Source of the DNA: Sulfurovum sp.
GTDB lineage: Bacteria > Campylobacterota > Campylobacteria > Campylobacterales > Sulfurovaceae
DNA: 21,833 nt
Direction of reading: 5' to 3'
Assembly: GCA_020719895.1 (NCBI GenBank)
Contig: DYPM01000015.1
Location: 1-21,833, forward strand
Made by a program: the position numbers and the translations under genes. Shown here one piece after another: positions 1 through 7,735 of the stretch. The notes under the pieces were generated by a model. The model was given only the letters and a program-made list of their open reading frames with translations, was not told the origin of the DNA and searched no databases. Numbering within the stretch: position 1 is the stretch's first letter; the number at the start of each line of letters is the position of its first letter.

Positions 1-11
1 AAAGAAAATAA

Positions 12-809
12 ATGAAACAACTTTTTACAATTTTTGGCAATCCCGTCTCTCACTCCAAATCGCCACTGATGCACAATCTCGCTTTCGCAGGTCTCAACAT
101 TGATGCGTGCTACAGTCGGTATCGTCTTGAAAATGGAGAGATGTTACGAGAGAAGTTTTTTGAGTTGGGACTCAAGGGAGCAAATGTCACTGTTCCGCAT
201 AAAGAGTTTGCTTTTTTGGCGTGCGATAGTGTGGATGTGTATGCTCAAAAGGTTGGAGCATTAAATACGATTGTCCAAAGAGAAGGCAAACTTTATGGCT
301 ACAACACCGACGCACTTGGATTTTTGAAATCCATAGAAAAGTATCGTGATGCAAAAAAGGTACTTTTTTTGGGTGCTGGCGGTACAGCACAATCTGTTTC
401 GATGATTTTACGTGACGCTGGTTATACAGTCACGATACTCAACCGAAGCGAAGCAAGACTCCAAAAGTTCGAAGAAGCAGGTTTTGAGACTTTTTCTTTT
501 GAGCAGTTTGTGCCAAAACACTATGACCTTATCATCAATATGACATCAGCAGGGTTAGAAGAAGAGATATTTCCTGCGCCGAAAACGATTCTTGAAAGTG
601 TGATTCCTACTGCAAATGCGTGTATTGATGTAATCTATGGCAAAGAGACGCCATTTCTTAAACTCGCCAAATCCTATAATATACCTACTCAAGATGGAAG
701 TGCAATGCTTCTTTATCAAGGAGCGATTGCGTTTGAACATTTTGTCGATTATCAATACTCTTTTGAAGAGATTTTGCCTTATATGCAACTTGCGTTGAGA
801 TTGAATTGA
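12..809 (+). CDS. aroE: Shikimate dehydrogenase (AroE)
   Basis: Cytoplasmic NADPH-dependent enzyme that reduces 3-dehydroshikimate to shikimate in the chorismate (aromatic amino acid) pathway. The 265-residue length is normal for the family. The N-terminal substrate domain has the Ser-x-Ser shikimate-binding motif (S13, S15, in NPVSHSKSP), the catalytic lysine K64 in NVTVPHK, N85 in GALNT and the catalytic aspartate D100 in GYNTDALG. The NADP-binding Rossmann loop GAGGTA is at 121-126, and the C-terminal LLYQGAIAFE matches the family's closing motif. The ATG start gives the canonical FGNPVSHS beginning; the preceding AAAGAAAATAA is a weak ribosome site, and only 11 bases lie upstream, so the promoter or a coupled upstream gene is outside the window. 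All key residues are present, so this is confidently a functional AroE rather than a quinate/shikimate paralogue. Confidence 0.96.
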   Translation: MKQLFTIFGNPVSHSKSPLMHNLAFAGLNIDACYSRYRLENGEMLREKFFELGLKGANVTVPHKEFAFLACDSVDVYAQKVGALNTIVQREGKLYGYNTDALGFLKSIEKYRDAKKVLFLGAGGTAQSVSMILRDAGYTVTILNRSEARLQKFEEAGFETFSFEQFVPKHYDLIINMTSAGLEEEIFPAPKTILESVIPTANACIDVIYGKETPFLKLAKSYNIPTQDGSAMLLYQGAIAFEHFVDYQYSFEEILPYMQLALRLN

Positions 810-873
810 GTGCAGATATTTTTGGGATTATCATTGAAAGTGAAATGTAAAAATTTGTATTTTTAGAGATATT

Positions 874-891
874 AAAATTTATTAGTAGGAG
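874..891 (+). repeat. 18-nt leader sequence shared with carA
   Basis: AAAATTTATTAGTAGGAG lies directly before the start of the glutamate dehydrogenase gene and includes its Shine-Dalgarno (TAGGAG, 6 nt before ATG 898). An exact 18-nt copy precedes carA at 9645-9662. The identity stops on both sides, so this is not a long duplication. It may be a common translation-enhancing leader or a site for shared regulation. Confidence 0.75.
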
Positions 892-897
892 ATAACA

Positions 898-3800
898 ATG
901 GACGAAGAGTTGGCGATAGCGTGCGGTCAAATATTGCGTGAAGATGATTTGAGGCTTGACGAGGGTGTTATTGAGTGTTTGCAGACCAAAGATTGTGCAG
1001 TGGAGATTGTCTTTGGTGGTGAGTCTTCTATACGAATCTACTCTTATACTCAAAAAATGCTTTCTGATATTATTCCTATTATGCATAGTTTTAATATTCG
1101 TGTTATTGATGAAGTGTCGTATGAGATAAATAAAAATGGCAAACTTTATCATATTATGAAGCTCAATACTCAGATGAGCGATCCTCTCAAATTTGAAGCC
1201 AACCAAACAAATATTATCTCTCTTTTTTTAGCAGTACTCAATAAAGAGATTTCGATTATTCGTAATAAACTTTTTGAGTTGAGTTGTCTTGAGAACTTTT
1301 GTGTGCGTGGCGTATTGCTTTTTATTGCTATTGTGAAGTTTGAAGGTCAATTGGTCTCTGCTTTTAATGAATCAATGCTTATCAAAACACTCCTCAAACA
1401 CTCTTTGATTACGCGTCTTTTTTTGGATTACTTTATCAATAAATTCTCTCCAAATGCAGTACGAACCATAGAAGCATTTGAAGAAGAGATCAAAAAAGCA
1501 TTACAGAAAATTGCTGATTTAAATGAAGATAAAATCTTGCGTCTCTTTTTTGAGATTCTCAAAAACACCAAACGCACCAATTTCTTTTTGGAAAAAGAGA
1601 CAATCTCTCTAAAGGTCCATACCAACTCCATTGGCTATTACCTCAAAGGAATCAATCCAACGATTGAAGGGTTTGTGTTTCATCCTGATTTCGTAGGTGT
1701 ACATCTTCGCATGGACAAAGTGAGTCGTGGCGGATTGAGATGGAGCAACCGAATGGATGATTATAGAGATGAGATTCGGTCTTTGATGATTGCACAAGAG
1801 GCAAAAAACGCAGTGATTATTCCTAAAGGTGCCAAAGGTGGATTTGTGATTTTCAAAGAGAATCCGACACAAGAGGAGTTTGAATTTTGTTACCTTAGTT
1901 TTGTCGATGCTCTTTTTGATTTGGTGGACAATAAAATCGACAATAATATCATCAGAGATGAACGAATCGTTGCGTATGATGGAGATGATTTTTATTTTGT
2001 GGTTGCTGCTGATAAAGGCACTTCGCAGATGAGTGATGTCGCCAACTCTATTTCTATCAAACGGAATTTTTGGCTCAAAGATGCTTTTGCAAGTGGTGGC
2101 AGTCATGGTTATCACCATAAGTCATTGGGCGTTACTGCAAAAGGAGCATTAATTTCAAGCCAACGGTTTTTTATCGAAAAAGGAGTTGATTTTTATCAAA
2201 ATCCTATCACTGTAGTGGGTGTTGGTTCGATGAATGGTGATGTGTTTGGAAATGGTTTGTTGCAAAGCGAGATGTTTTTGCTCAAAGCTGCGATAAGCCA
2301 TCGTGAGATTTTTATTGATCCAAATCCTGATCCAAAAATCTCTTATCAAGAACGCAAACGACTTTATGATGACAATAACGCTTCATGGGAAAAATACGAT
2401 ATTACCAAAATCTCTCAAGGAGGCGGAGTTTTTAGACGAGACGAAAAAGAGATCACGCTCTCACCTCAAATTAAAGAAGCGTTTGATATTCACAAAAGTA
2501 TTGTAGATTCTGAGGAGCTGATTCGTTATATTCTCAAAGCCAAAGTTGATATGATTTATCTTGGTGGGATTGGAACATATTACAAATCTTCGATAGAAAA
2601 TAATATTGATATTGGTGATAAAGAAAACGAAAATGTACGTGTCAGTGCAAATGAGATTCGTGCAACAGTGGTATGTGAAGGTGCAAATCTTGGAATGACA
2701 ATGCAATCACGTATTGAATATGCCAAAGAAGGTGGAAAAGTCAATCTTGATAGTATCGATAATGCTGCGGGTGTAAATACGAGTGACCATGAAGTAAATA
2801 TCAAAATTCTGCTCAATGGTTTGATTCATAAAGGTTTTTTTGATGAAAATAGCAAAAATGAACAGTTTAAAAGTCTTACAGAGTTTGTAGTAAATAGTGT
2901 ACTTTCAAGCAACTATTATCAAGCTCTTGCACTCTCTCTTGATGAAAAAAGAAGCCAAAAAAATATATATGAGTTTAACAAATCTATTGATGTATTGGAA
3001 AATAATATTGGATATTTTAGACGCAAAGATTTTTATATTCCAAAATCTTCCGAAATAGACAAAGTCCTCTCTCCTGAGGGTGGAATTGTGCGACCAATTT
3101 TATCGACTCTAATGCTTTATAGTAAAATTTTGATACAAAATATTCTTGTTAAAGATGAGATGATAGAAGAACATATTTTTAGCAAATATCTTTTTGAATA
3201 TTTCCCAAAAAGTTTTGTAGCAATTTATGAAAACGAAATCATCCAACATCCGCTCAAAAAAGAGATTATTGCATTGATTGTTGCTAATCTTATTGTCAAT
3301 AATTGTGGTACTACTTTTATTTGTGATCTTGATGAAAATGGAGTCGATGCGTTTGTTTTGAAAATCCGTGCTTATTTGTTGAGCAATCTATTTTTTGGCG
3401 GAAATGAGATTCGTCACGCTCTTTACCGATCTGATTTTGATATTTGTGCTGAAGATTCTTATCGCTTTTTGTTGGAGCTGGAACAAAAAATTCTTTTGAA
3501 TGCTAAAACGATGCTTTATAAACTTGAAGTCAGTGAAATGAACTTTGAAAATATTGTGATGCTAAGAGAAAAAACGATTCATGCTCTCTCTGTATTTGGT
3601 TTTGATTTTACATTTGATTTTGAACACTATGATTTAAATAAATTCATTAAATCACTCAACTATTTTAGGCTTATTATGCATGTTTTTGAGATCAAAAAAA
3701 GCACACAACTTGATATTGAACACATCACTGGACTCTATTATAAATTGATTTTGGATTTGAGAATTGTAGAGCTTTTAGAGAAACTTGAGGCACTTGAAGA

Positions 3801-4050
3801 GAGCGACCAAATACATACTACACTCAAATCTCAACTCTTTAAAATAATCGAATCTCTTATCATAGAACTTATAAAACATCTTATTTTGTTTAGAAGAAAA
3901 GATGAAGCGTTTGATACGACATTGGCAAGTTTTTTGAATGAAAGAAAGAAAGAATATGACTACTATTGCACGTTACTTGATACTATGCAAAGCAATCCAA
4001 CAGTATTGGAGTTTGTGATTATTGTCAATCAATTGCAACTTTTGAGGTAA
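898..4050 (+). CDS. Large NAD-dependent glutamate dehydrogenase
   Basis: Oxidatively deaminates glutamate to 2-oxoglutarate and ammonia, usually in a catabolic direction, in the cytoplasm. The 1,050-residue protein belongs to the large NAD-GDH group; it is shorter than the ~1,600-residue proteobacterial (180 kDa) form and close to the ~115 kDa form. About 260 N-terminal residues show no motif I recognise and probably form the regulatory region. The catalytic domain starts with VHLRMDKVSRGGLRWS (268-283), followed by the substrate-binding and catalytic lysines in PKGAKGGF (309-316, K310 and K313). The nucleotide-binding motif GVGSMNGDVFGNG is at 441-453. The C-terminal 350 residues are helical and rich in Leu, Ile, Lys and Glu. 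A good GGAG site precedes the ATG. The gene stands alone, 88 nt after aroE and 103 nt before the next gene. The family call is firm; the cofactor preference is from the family, not tested. Confidence 0.9.
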   Translation: MDEELAIACGQILREDDLRLDEGVIECLQTKDCAVEIVFGGESSIRIYSYTQKMLSDIIPIMHSFNIRVIDEVSYEINKNGKLYHIMKLNTQMSDPLKFEANQTNIISLFLAVLNKEISIIRNKLFELSCLENFCVRGVLLFIAIVKFEGQLVSAFNESMLIKTLLKHSLITRLFLDYFINKFSPNAVRTIEAFEEEIKKALQKIADLNEDKILRLFFEILKNTKRTNFFLEKETISLKVHTNSIGYYLKGINPTIEGFVFHPDFVGVHLRMDKVSRGGLRWSNRMDDYRDEIRSLMIAQEAKNAVIIPKGAKGGFVIFKENPTQEEFEFCYLSFVDALFDLVDNKIDNNIIRDERIVAYDGDDFYFVVAADKGTSQMSDVANSISIKRNFWLKDAFASGGSHGYHHKSLGVTAKGALISSQRFFIEKGVDFYQNPITVVGVGSMNGDVFGNGLLQSEMFLLKAAISHREIFIDPNPDPKISYQERKRLYDDNNASWEKYDITKISQGGGVFRRDEKEITLSPQIKEAFDIHKSIVDSEELIRYILKAKVDMIYLGGIGTYYKSSIENNIDIGDKENENVRVSANEIRATVVCEGANLGMTMQSRIEYAKEGGKVNLDSIDNAAGVNTSDHEVNIKILLNGLIHKGFFDENSKNEQFKSLTEFVVNSVLSSNYYQALALSLDEKRSQKNIYEFNKSIDVLENNIGYFRRKDFYIPKSSEIDKVLSPEGGIVRPILSTLMLYSKILIQNILVKDEMIEEHIFSKYLFEYFPKSFVAIYENEIIQHPLKKEIIALIVANLIVNNCGTTFICDLDENGVDAFVLKIRAYLLSNLFFGGNEIRHALYRSDFDICAEDSYRFLLELEQKILLNAKTMLYKLEVSEMNFENIVMLREKTIHALSVFGFDFTFDFEHYDLNKFIKSLNYFRLIMHVFEIKKSTQLDIEHITGLYYKLILDLRIVELLEKLEALEESDQIHTTLKSQLFKIIESLIIELIKHLILFRRKDEAFDTTLASFLNERKKEYDYYCTLLDTMQSNPTVLEFVIIVNQLQLLR

Positions 4051-4120
4051 ACAAAAGGAAAAAAAGTCTATTGCAATATGAGCTGATAAGGCACTCAAAA
4101 GGTCTTGTTTTGTTTTAGGT

Positions 4121-4126
4121 TATAAT
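4121..4126 (+). promoter_or_regulatory. Putative -10 box of the response regulator gene
   Basis: A perfect TATAAT lies 27 nt before the start codon at 4154 in an AT-rich stretch. No convincing -35 box is seen, as is common for sigma-70 promoters of Campylobacterota, which often rely on the -10 and periodic T-rich tracts. Confidence 0.5.
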
Positions 4127-4153
4127 TCTTTTAAAAAATACAAAGGAAGCCTG

Positions 4154-5056
4154 ATGATGAAAGATATTTCTACGATACTGATCGTAGATGATTTGCGATC
4201 AAACATCATTGCGATCACGTTGCTTTTTAAACAGTGCAAAGAGTGTAATTCGTATCGTATTGTCACAGCAGAGTCAGGTCAAGAGGCACTGGAGATGACT
4301 AGAAGACACAAGGTGGATTTGATACTCCTTGACATTATGATGCCTCAAATGGATGGTTATGAGGTGTGTAAACATCTTAAAGCTAACGATGAGACTAAAA
4401 ATATTCCAATTATTTTTATTACGGGACATAGTGATGATGCCTCTCTTGAAAAAGCATATGAGGCTGGTGCTTCGGACTATGTCACAAAACCTTTTCGTGC
4501 GGTAGAACTTCTTGCACGTGTCAAAATCAACCTCCAGCTTTATAGAACCATCAATGCGTTAGAGCATATGGCAAATTATGACATTATGACTGATATCTAT
4601 AATCGAAGGAAGTTTTTTGAGTTAGCTATCCCGATGTTTGAAGAGTGTCGCGATGATCTTTATGCTGTGATGTTGGATATTGATAAGTTTAAAAGTATCA
4701 ATGATGCTTATGGTCACGCCGTTGGAGATATGGTGATTAAGCAGGTTGCAAAAATATTAAAAGAAAAAACAGATAAAGAGATGCTTTTGGCACGAATCGG
4801 AGGAGAGGAGTTTGTGCTTTTGTTGTATTCAAACTCAGACGATGAAGTAGTCACTATTGTTGAATCCATTCGTAAAAGTATAGAAGCGATGGAGATTGTT
4901 GTAAAAGAGAATCAAACACTTCATTGTACTATCAGTAGTGGTATTGCTCGATATACATATACAATGCCAACTATTGATTATCTGCTTGAAAAAGCAGACT
5001 ATGCTCTCTATGAAGCCAAAAATAGCGGAAGAAACAAATCTATTTTTCGTGTTTAA
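4154..5056 (+). CDS. Response regulator with GGDEF diguanylate cyclase output
   Basis: Two-domain signalling protein of 300 residues that should make cyclic di-GMP when phosphorylated, controlling surface attachment or motility. The receiver domain (about 6-125) has the acidic pair D12-D13, phosphoacceptor D60 in LILLDIMMP, T90 and K112. A short helical linker follows. The GGDEF domain (about 138-298) starts at the typical DIMTDIYNRR and has the active motif GGEEF at 216-220, with LDIDKFKSINDAYGH upstream. The RxxD product-inhibition site that would sit at 207-210 reads DKEM, so the I-site is missing. ATGs at 4154 and 4157 are both possible starts after AAGGAAG. There is no histidine kinase next door, so its input is unknown. 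It is probably monocistronic, since RNA genes on the other strand follow. Confidence 0.93.
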   Translation: MMKDISTILIVDDLRSNIIAITLLFKQCKECNSYRIVTAESGQEALEMTRRHKVDLILLDIMMPQMDGYEVCKHLKANDETKNIPIIFITGHSDDASLEKAYEAGASDYVTKPFRAVELLARVKINLQLYRTINALEHMANYDIMTDIYNRRKFFELAIPMFEECRDDLYAVMLDIDKFKSINDAYGHAVGDMVIKQVAKILKEKTDKEMLLARIGGEEFVLLLYSNSDDEVVTIVESIRKSIEAMEIVVKENQTLHCTISSGIARYTYTMPTIDYLLEKADYALYEAKNSGRNKSIFRV

Positions 5057-5155
5057 GTGTTTGGATTAAATTAGAGACTTCTGAAGAAATATTATTTGGA
5101 CTATTAAGATTTATTTTTATTTGACATTGAGAGTCATTGGAAAGTTTTTATTTTA

Positions 5156-5243
5156 TGGCAGAGAGGAAGGGATTCGAACCCTCGGTAGGTTGCCCTACAC
5201 ACGCGTTCCAGGCGTGCGCCTTCAACCGCTCGGCCACCTCTCT
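5156..5243 (-). tRNA. tRNA-Ser (anticodon GGA)
   Basis: On the minus strand the sequence folds as an 88-nt class II tRNA including an encoded 3' CCA (plus-strand TGG at 5156-5158). The acceptor stem AGAGAGG pairs with CCTCTCT, with discriminator base G. The D-arm starts TGGCCGAGCGG, the anticodon loop CTGGAAC carries GGA, there is a long variable arm as expected for serine, and the T-arm contains GGTTCGAATCC. It reads UCC and UCU codons. It lies on the same strand as the SRP RNA about 105 nt upstream and could share its transcript or have its own promoter. Confidence 0.97.
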
Positions 5244-5322
5244 ATCAAAACAAACTCTCTAAACTTATTTTTAAATTTTTGACAAAATGAAAATAAAGTT
5301 TTGAAATCCCATAGTGATGAAG

Positions 5323-5339
5323 ATATCATTTTGTGATAT
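5323..5339 (-). terminator. Weak hairpin between SRP RNA and tRNA-Ser
   Basis: ATATCA and TGATAT form a 6-bp inverted repeat around a 5-nt loop just past the SRP RNA 3' end. There is no good T-run after it on the minus strand, so it may be a processing site or a leaky terminator rather than a full stop. Confidence 0.3.
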
Positions 5340-5347
5340 TTATGTAG

Positions 5348-5455
5348 TCCCCTTCCCAGAAGACTGCGGCACCCGATACTGCAAGGTGGGCTGCTATGTT
5401 CCCATCCTGACCCGATGTCTCACAGTACCGTTGCACAGGTCTGAAAAGAGGAAGG
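5348..5455 (-). ncRNA. ffs: Signal recognition particle RNA (4.5S-type, small)
   Basis: RNA scaffold that binds Ffh and directs signal-anchor proteins to the membrane through FtsY. On the minus strand the conserved domain IV reads GGGTCAGG-ATGGGAACATAGCAGCCC, matching the asymmetric and symmetric loops (GTCAGG and AGCAGCC) that bind Ffh, with a GGGAAC-type apical region. The 5' part CCTTCCTCTT pairs with the 3' part AAGGGG to close the long hairpin. At about 108 nt it is a small bacterial SRP RNA without an Alu domain. The exact ends are estimated from the promoter and closing stem, and could be off by several bases. Confidence 0.92.
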
Positions 5456-5457
5456 CG

Positions 5458-5486
5458 ATTTTAGCGGATCTAAGCTTATAAGTCAA
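5458..5486 (-). promoter_or_regulatory. Sigma-70 promoter of the SRP RNA gene
   Basis: On the minus strand, TTGACT (plus-strand 5481-5486) and TAAAAT (5458-5463) are separated by exactly 17 bp. The predicted transcription start near 5451 coincides with the 5' end of the SRP RNA stem. It is unusually close to the consensus for this AT-rich genome, which fits an abundant stable RNA. Confidence 0.7.
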
Positions 5487-5519
5487 TGTATTTTTCTCAT
5501 CCATCTCTAATTTCCCTTT

Positions 5520-5528
5520 TGATACAAT
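5520..5528 (+). promoter_or_regulatory. Putative extended -10 of the aminotransferase gene
   Basis: TGATACAAT fits an extended -10 (TGnTAnnnT) and would give a leader of about 42 nt before ATG 5577. A TATAAT at 5557-5562 is closer to consensus, but transcription from it would start inside or after the ribosome site GAGGA (5566-5570), so it is less likely. Confidence 0.35.
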
Positions 5529-5576
5529 TCCAACAATTTTGTCGTAAAACAACGGCTATAATAACGAGGATAACAG

Positions 5577-6680
5577 ATGCTACTTTTTACTCCCGGTCCT
5601 ACTCCAGTACCAGAAGTGGTACGACAAGCAATGGCAACACAGACTTTGCACCACCGAACACCCGAATTTGAAGCGATTTTTAAATCAGCAAGAGAGCGAC
5701 TAATCAAGCTTTTTGGAATGGAGGAGTGTGTGATGCTCGCTTCTACTGGTACAGGTGCGATGCAAGCGTGTGTCTTGAATCTATGTGAAACAAAAGCATT
5801 GACTATTAATTCAGGAAAGTTTGGAGAGCGTTTTGGAAAGATTGTCCAAAGTACCGACAAAGATCTTGTAGAGTTGGTCTATGAGTGGGACACTCCTGCT
5901 ACGATCGATGATATTAAATTGGCGTTGGAATCCAATCTTGATATCGATGCAGTTTTTATCCAAATATGCGAAAGCGCAGGAGGCTTGAGACATCCTGTCG
6001 AAGAGATTGCAGCGTATGTCAAATCGGTAAATCCTAATATTATGGTAGTTGCTGATGGAATTACAGCAGTAGGTGTAGAGCCTATCGATGTGACGCATAT
6101 TGATGCGTTGGTGACAGGAAGTCAAAAAGCGTTGATGTTGCCACCTGGACTTGCGATGATTGGACTCTCTAAGGCAGCACTCAAAAAAATCAATAAAGGC
6201 AAAGATTATTATTTCAATCTTGCAATCGAGATCAAAAAGCAACGTGAAAACACTACAGCATGGACTGCGGCTACAACGCTTGTCGCAGGATTGAATGCTA
6301 TTTTTGATGAGATTGAAAAAGAGGGAGGATTTGATGCTCTTTTTGCTAAAACTGCCAAACGTGCCGAAGCAACACAAGCTGCTCTTGGAGCAATCGGACT
6401 AACTATCTATCCTAAAACACCAGCATTATCAATGAGTACGGTGATTGATGATGATGCGGAGGCGATTCGAAAACTTCTCAAAACAAAATACGGTGTCAAT
6501 ATGGCAGGCGGACAAGATCATCTTAAAGGAAAGATTTTTAGAATCAATCAAATGGGATTAATTCCCATACATGAGTCCGCGTGGGTAGTCAATAGTGTGG
6601 AGCTTGCGTTAGGAGAAATGAAAAGACGTACCTTTGATGGTACAGCAAATCGTGTATTTAATGAGGTCTATTTTAAATAA
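5577..6680 (+). CDS. Class V aminotransferase, alanine-glyoxylate/serine-pyruvate type
   Basis: PLP-dependent fold-type I enzyme of the alanine-glyoxylate / serine-pyruvate / aspartate aminotransferase group, 367 residues. The N-terminus LLFTPGPTPVPEVV is diagnostic of the group, followed by HHRTPEF (25-31) and the PLP-phosphate-binding STGTGAM (56-62). D160 in VVADGITAVG should contact the pyridine nitrogen, and K184 in TGSQKALM is the Schiff-base lysine. The start is well supported by GAGGA 6 nt upstream. The exact amino donor and acceptor cannot be read from the sequence; serine/glyoxylate or alanine/aspartate are all possible. The gene precedes the hisZ-like gene and purA on the same strand and may head that transcript. 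This is a firm family call with an open substrate. Confidence 0.87.
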   Translation: MLLFTPGPTPVPEVVRQAMATQTLHHRTPEFEAIFKSARERLIKLFGMEECVMLASTGTGAMQACVLNLCETKALTINSGKFGERFGKIVQSTDKDLVELVYEWDTPATIDDIKLALESNLDIDAVFIQICESAGGLRHPVEEIAAYVKSVNPNIMVVADGITAVGVEPIDVTHIDALVTGSQKALMLPPGLAMIGLSKAALKKINKGKDYYFNLAIEIKKQRENTTAWTAATTLVAGLNAIFDEIEKEGGFDALFAKTAKRAEATQAALGAIGLTIYPKTPALSMSTVIDDDAEAIRKLLKTKYGVNMAGGQDHLKGKIFRINQMGLIPIHESAWVVNSVELALGEMKRRTFDGTANRVFNEVYFK

Positions 6681-6766
6681 CAGACTTGTTGATTTTGAAT
6701 TCTAAAAGAACTCCAACAGGATTTGCAAAGTGCGTTATCAAAAAGATGACAGAGATGGAGAGTAAA

Positions 6767-7735
6767 ATGATTTTTGAACATGAGATTCCAAGCGGTAGCA
6801 GGCTCTATTTTGGCAAAAGTGCCAAACTCAAACGAAAAATAGAACAGATCGCAAGTGAGACATTAGAAGGTTTGGGATTTGAGGAGATTGTTACACCACT
6901 CTTCTCGTATCATCAGCATGAGTCGTTTGAAGAGAAAACACCATTAGTACGACTCAATGATGGCGACAACTATGAGGTAACATTAAGAGCAGATTCAACA
7001 GCCGATGTGGTAAGAATTGTAACAAAACGATTAGGGCGGAGCAGTGCATCGCAACGATGGTTTTATATCCAGCCTACGGTTAGTTTTCCGACTATTGAAC
7101 AGTATCAAATTGGTGCGGAGATAATCGGAGGAGAGTTTGCTCAAGTAGCACAGACTGTGGCGGTATTGATCAAAAAATTAAACCCTCTGACTTTTCAGAT
7201 GATTCCCAATAGCGACCAGTCGCGAGAGTCGTCTGCTGAAGACCTATTTTTTGGCTTTGCCAAAAATTTGAGTATTGTTCAAAATATTCAATTGGAAGAG
7301 ACTCCAATTATGCAAATATCAAATATTCGTATTCCGCATCTTCTCAGCAAAAACTATGGCGTGGCATTGGAGATACTTAAAGCGATGCATATTGAACAGA
7401 TTCTCAAGATTGATTTACCGTGGATTGAGCATCTTGTGAGCATTCATTCGTTTGAGGATTTAAGTGTTTTAGATCAGTTCCCTGATGATATTCGTGAAGA
7501 GTTGGAAAAAATGAGAGTGGCGATTGAGTCGATAAACTATTCTAATATCGTTGTCTCTCCGCTCTTTTATGCAAAGATGCGATATTATGACTCTTTGACA
7601 TTCCGAATGTTTGAAGGAAATACTCTGTTGGCAACAGGTGGAACATATACCATCGAAGGGATTGAAGCAGCAGGGTTTGCTCTTTTTACGGATGGTTTTA
7701 TCGCAGGCAAAATTGATAAAGGTTTGATAGAGTGA
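6767..7735 (+). CDS. hisZ: HisZ-like ATP phosphoribosyltransferase regulatory subunit
   Basis: Paralogue of the histidyl-tRNA synthetase catalytic domain that, with a short-form HisG, makes the first enzyme of histidine synthesis and confers histidine feedback. From the ATG at 6767 the protein has 322 residues. The opening FEHEIPSGSRLYFGKSAKLKR and the following GFEEIVTPLFSYHQHE match HisZ/class II synthetase motif 1, and TLRADSTADVVRIVTKRL corresponds to the motif 2 region. The glycine-rich ATGGTYTIEG is degenerate relative to the GGRYD of true HisRS. The frame is open back to a TTG at 6686, adding 27 residues, but GGAG at 6757-6760 is well placed for ATG 6767, and the homologous fold begins there. 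The stop overlaps the purA start (GTGA), so the two are translationally coupled. No hisG is in the window. Confidence 0.84.
   Translation: MIFEHEIPSGSRLYFGKSAKLKRKIEQIASETLEGLGFEEIVTPLFSYHQHESFEEKTPLVRLNDGDNYEVTLRADSTADVVRIVTKRLGRSSASQRWFYIQPTVSFPTIEQYQIGAEIIGGEFAQVAQTVAVLIKKLNPLTFQMIPNSDQSRESSAEDLFFGFAKNLSIVQNIQLEETPIMQISNIRIPHLLSKNYGVALEILKAMHIEQILKIDLPWIEHLVSIHSFEDLSVLDQFPDDIREELEKMRVAIESINYSNIVVSPLFYAKMRYYDSLTFRMFEGNTLLATGGTYTIEGIEAAGFALFTDGFIAGKIDKGLIE

Noticed and set aside
685..1206. 173-codon minus-strand frame across the aroE-glutamate dehydrogenase gap
   Set aside because: Most of it is antisense to coding sequence, with no ribosome site or family likeness.
5557..5562. TATAAT as the promoter of the aminotransferase gene
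   Set aside because: Transcription would start at or after the ribosome site, leaving almost no leader; the upstream TGATACAAT is more workable.
5507..5860. 117-codon minus-strand frame over the start of the aminotransferase gene
   Set aside because: It covers the promoter and N-terminus of a well supported gene and shows no motif.
6686..6766. 27-residue N-terminal extension of the hisZ gene from TTG 6686
   Set aside because: The start is TTG with no ribosome site, while ATG 6767 has GGAG at proper distance and begins the recognised HisZ sequence.
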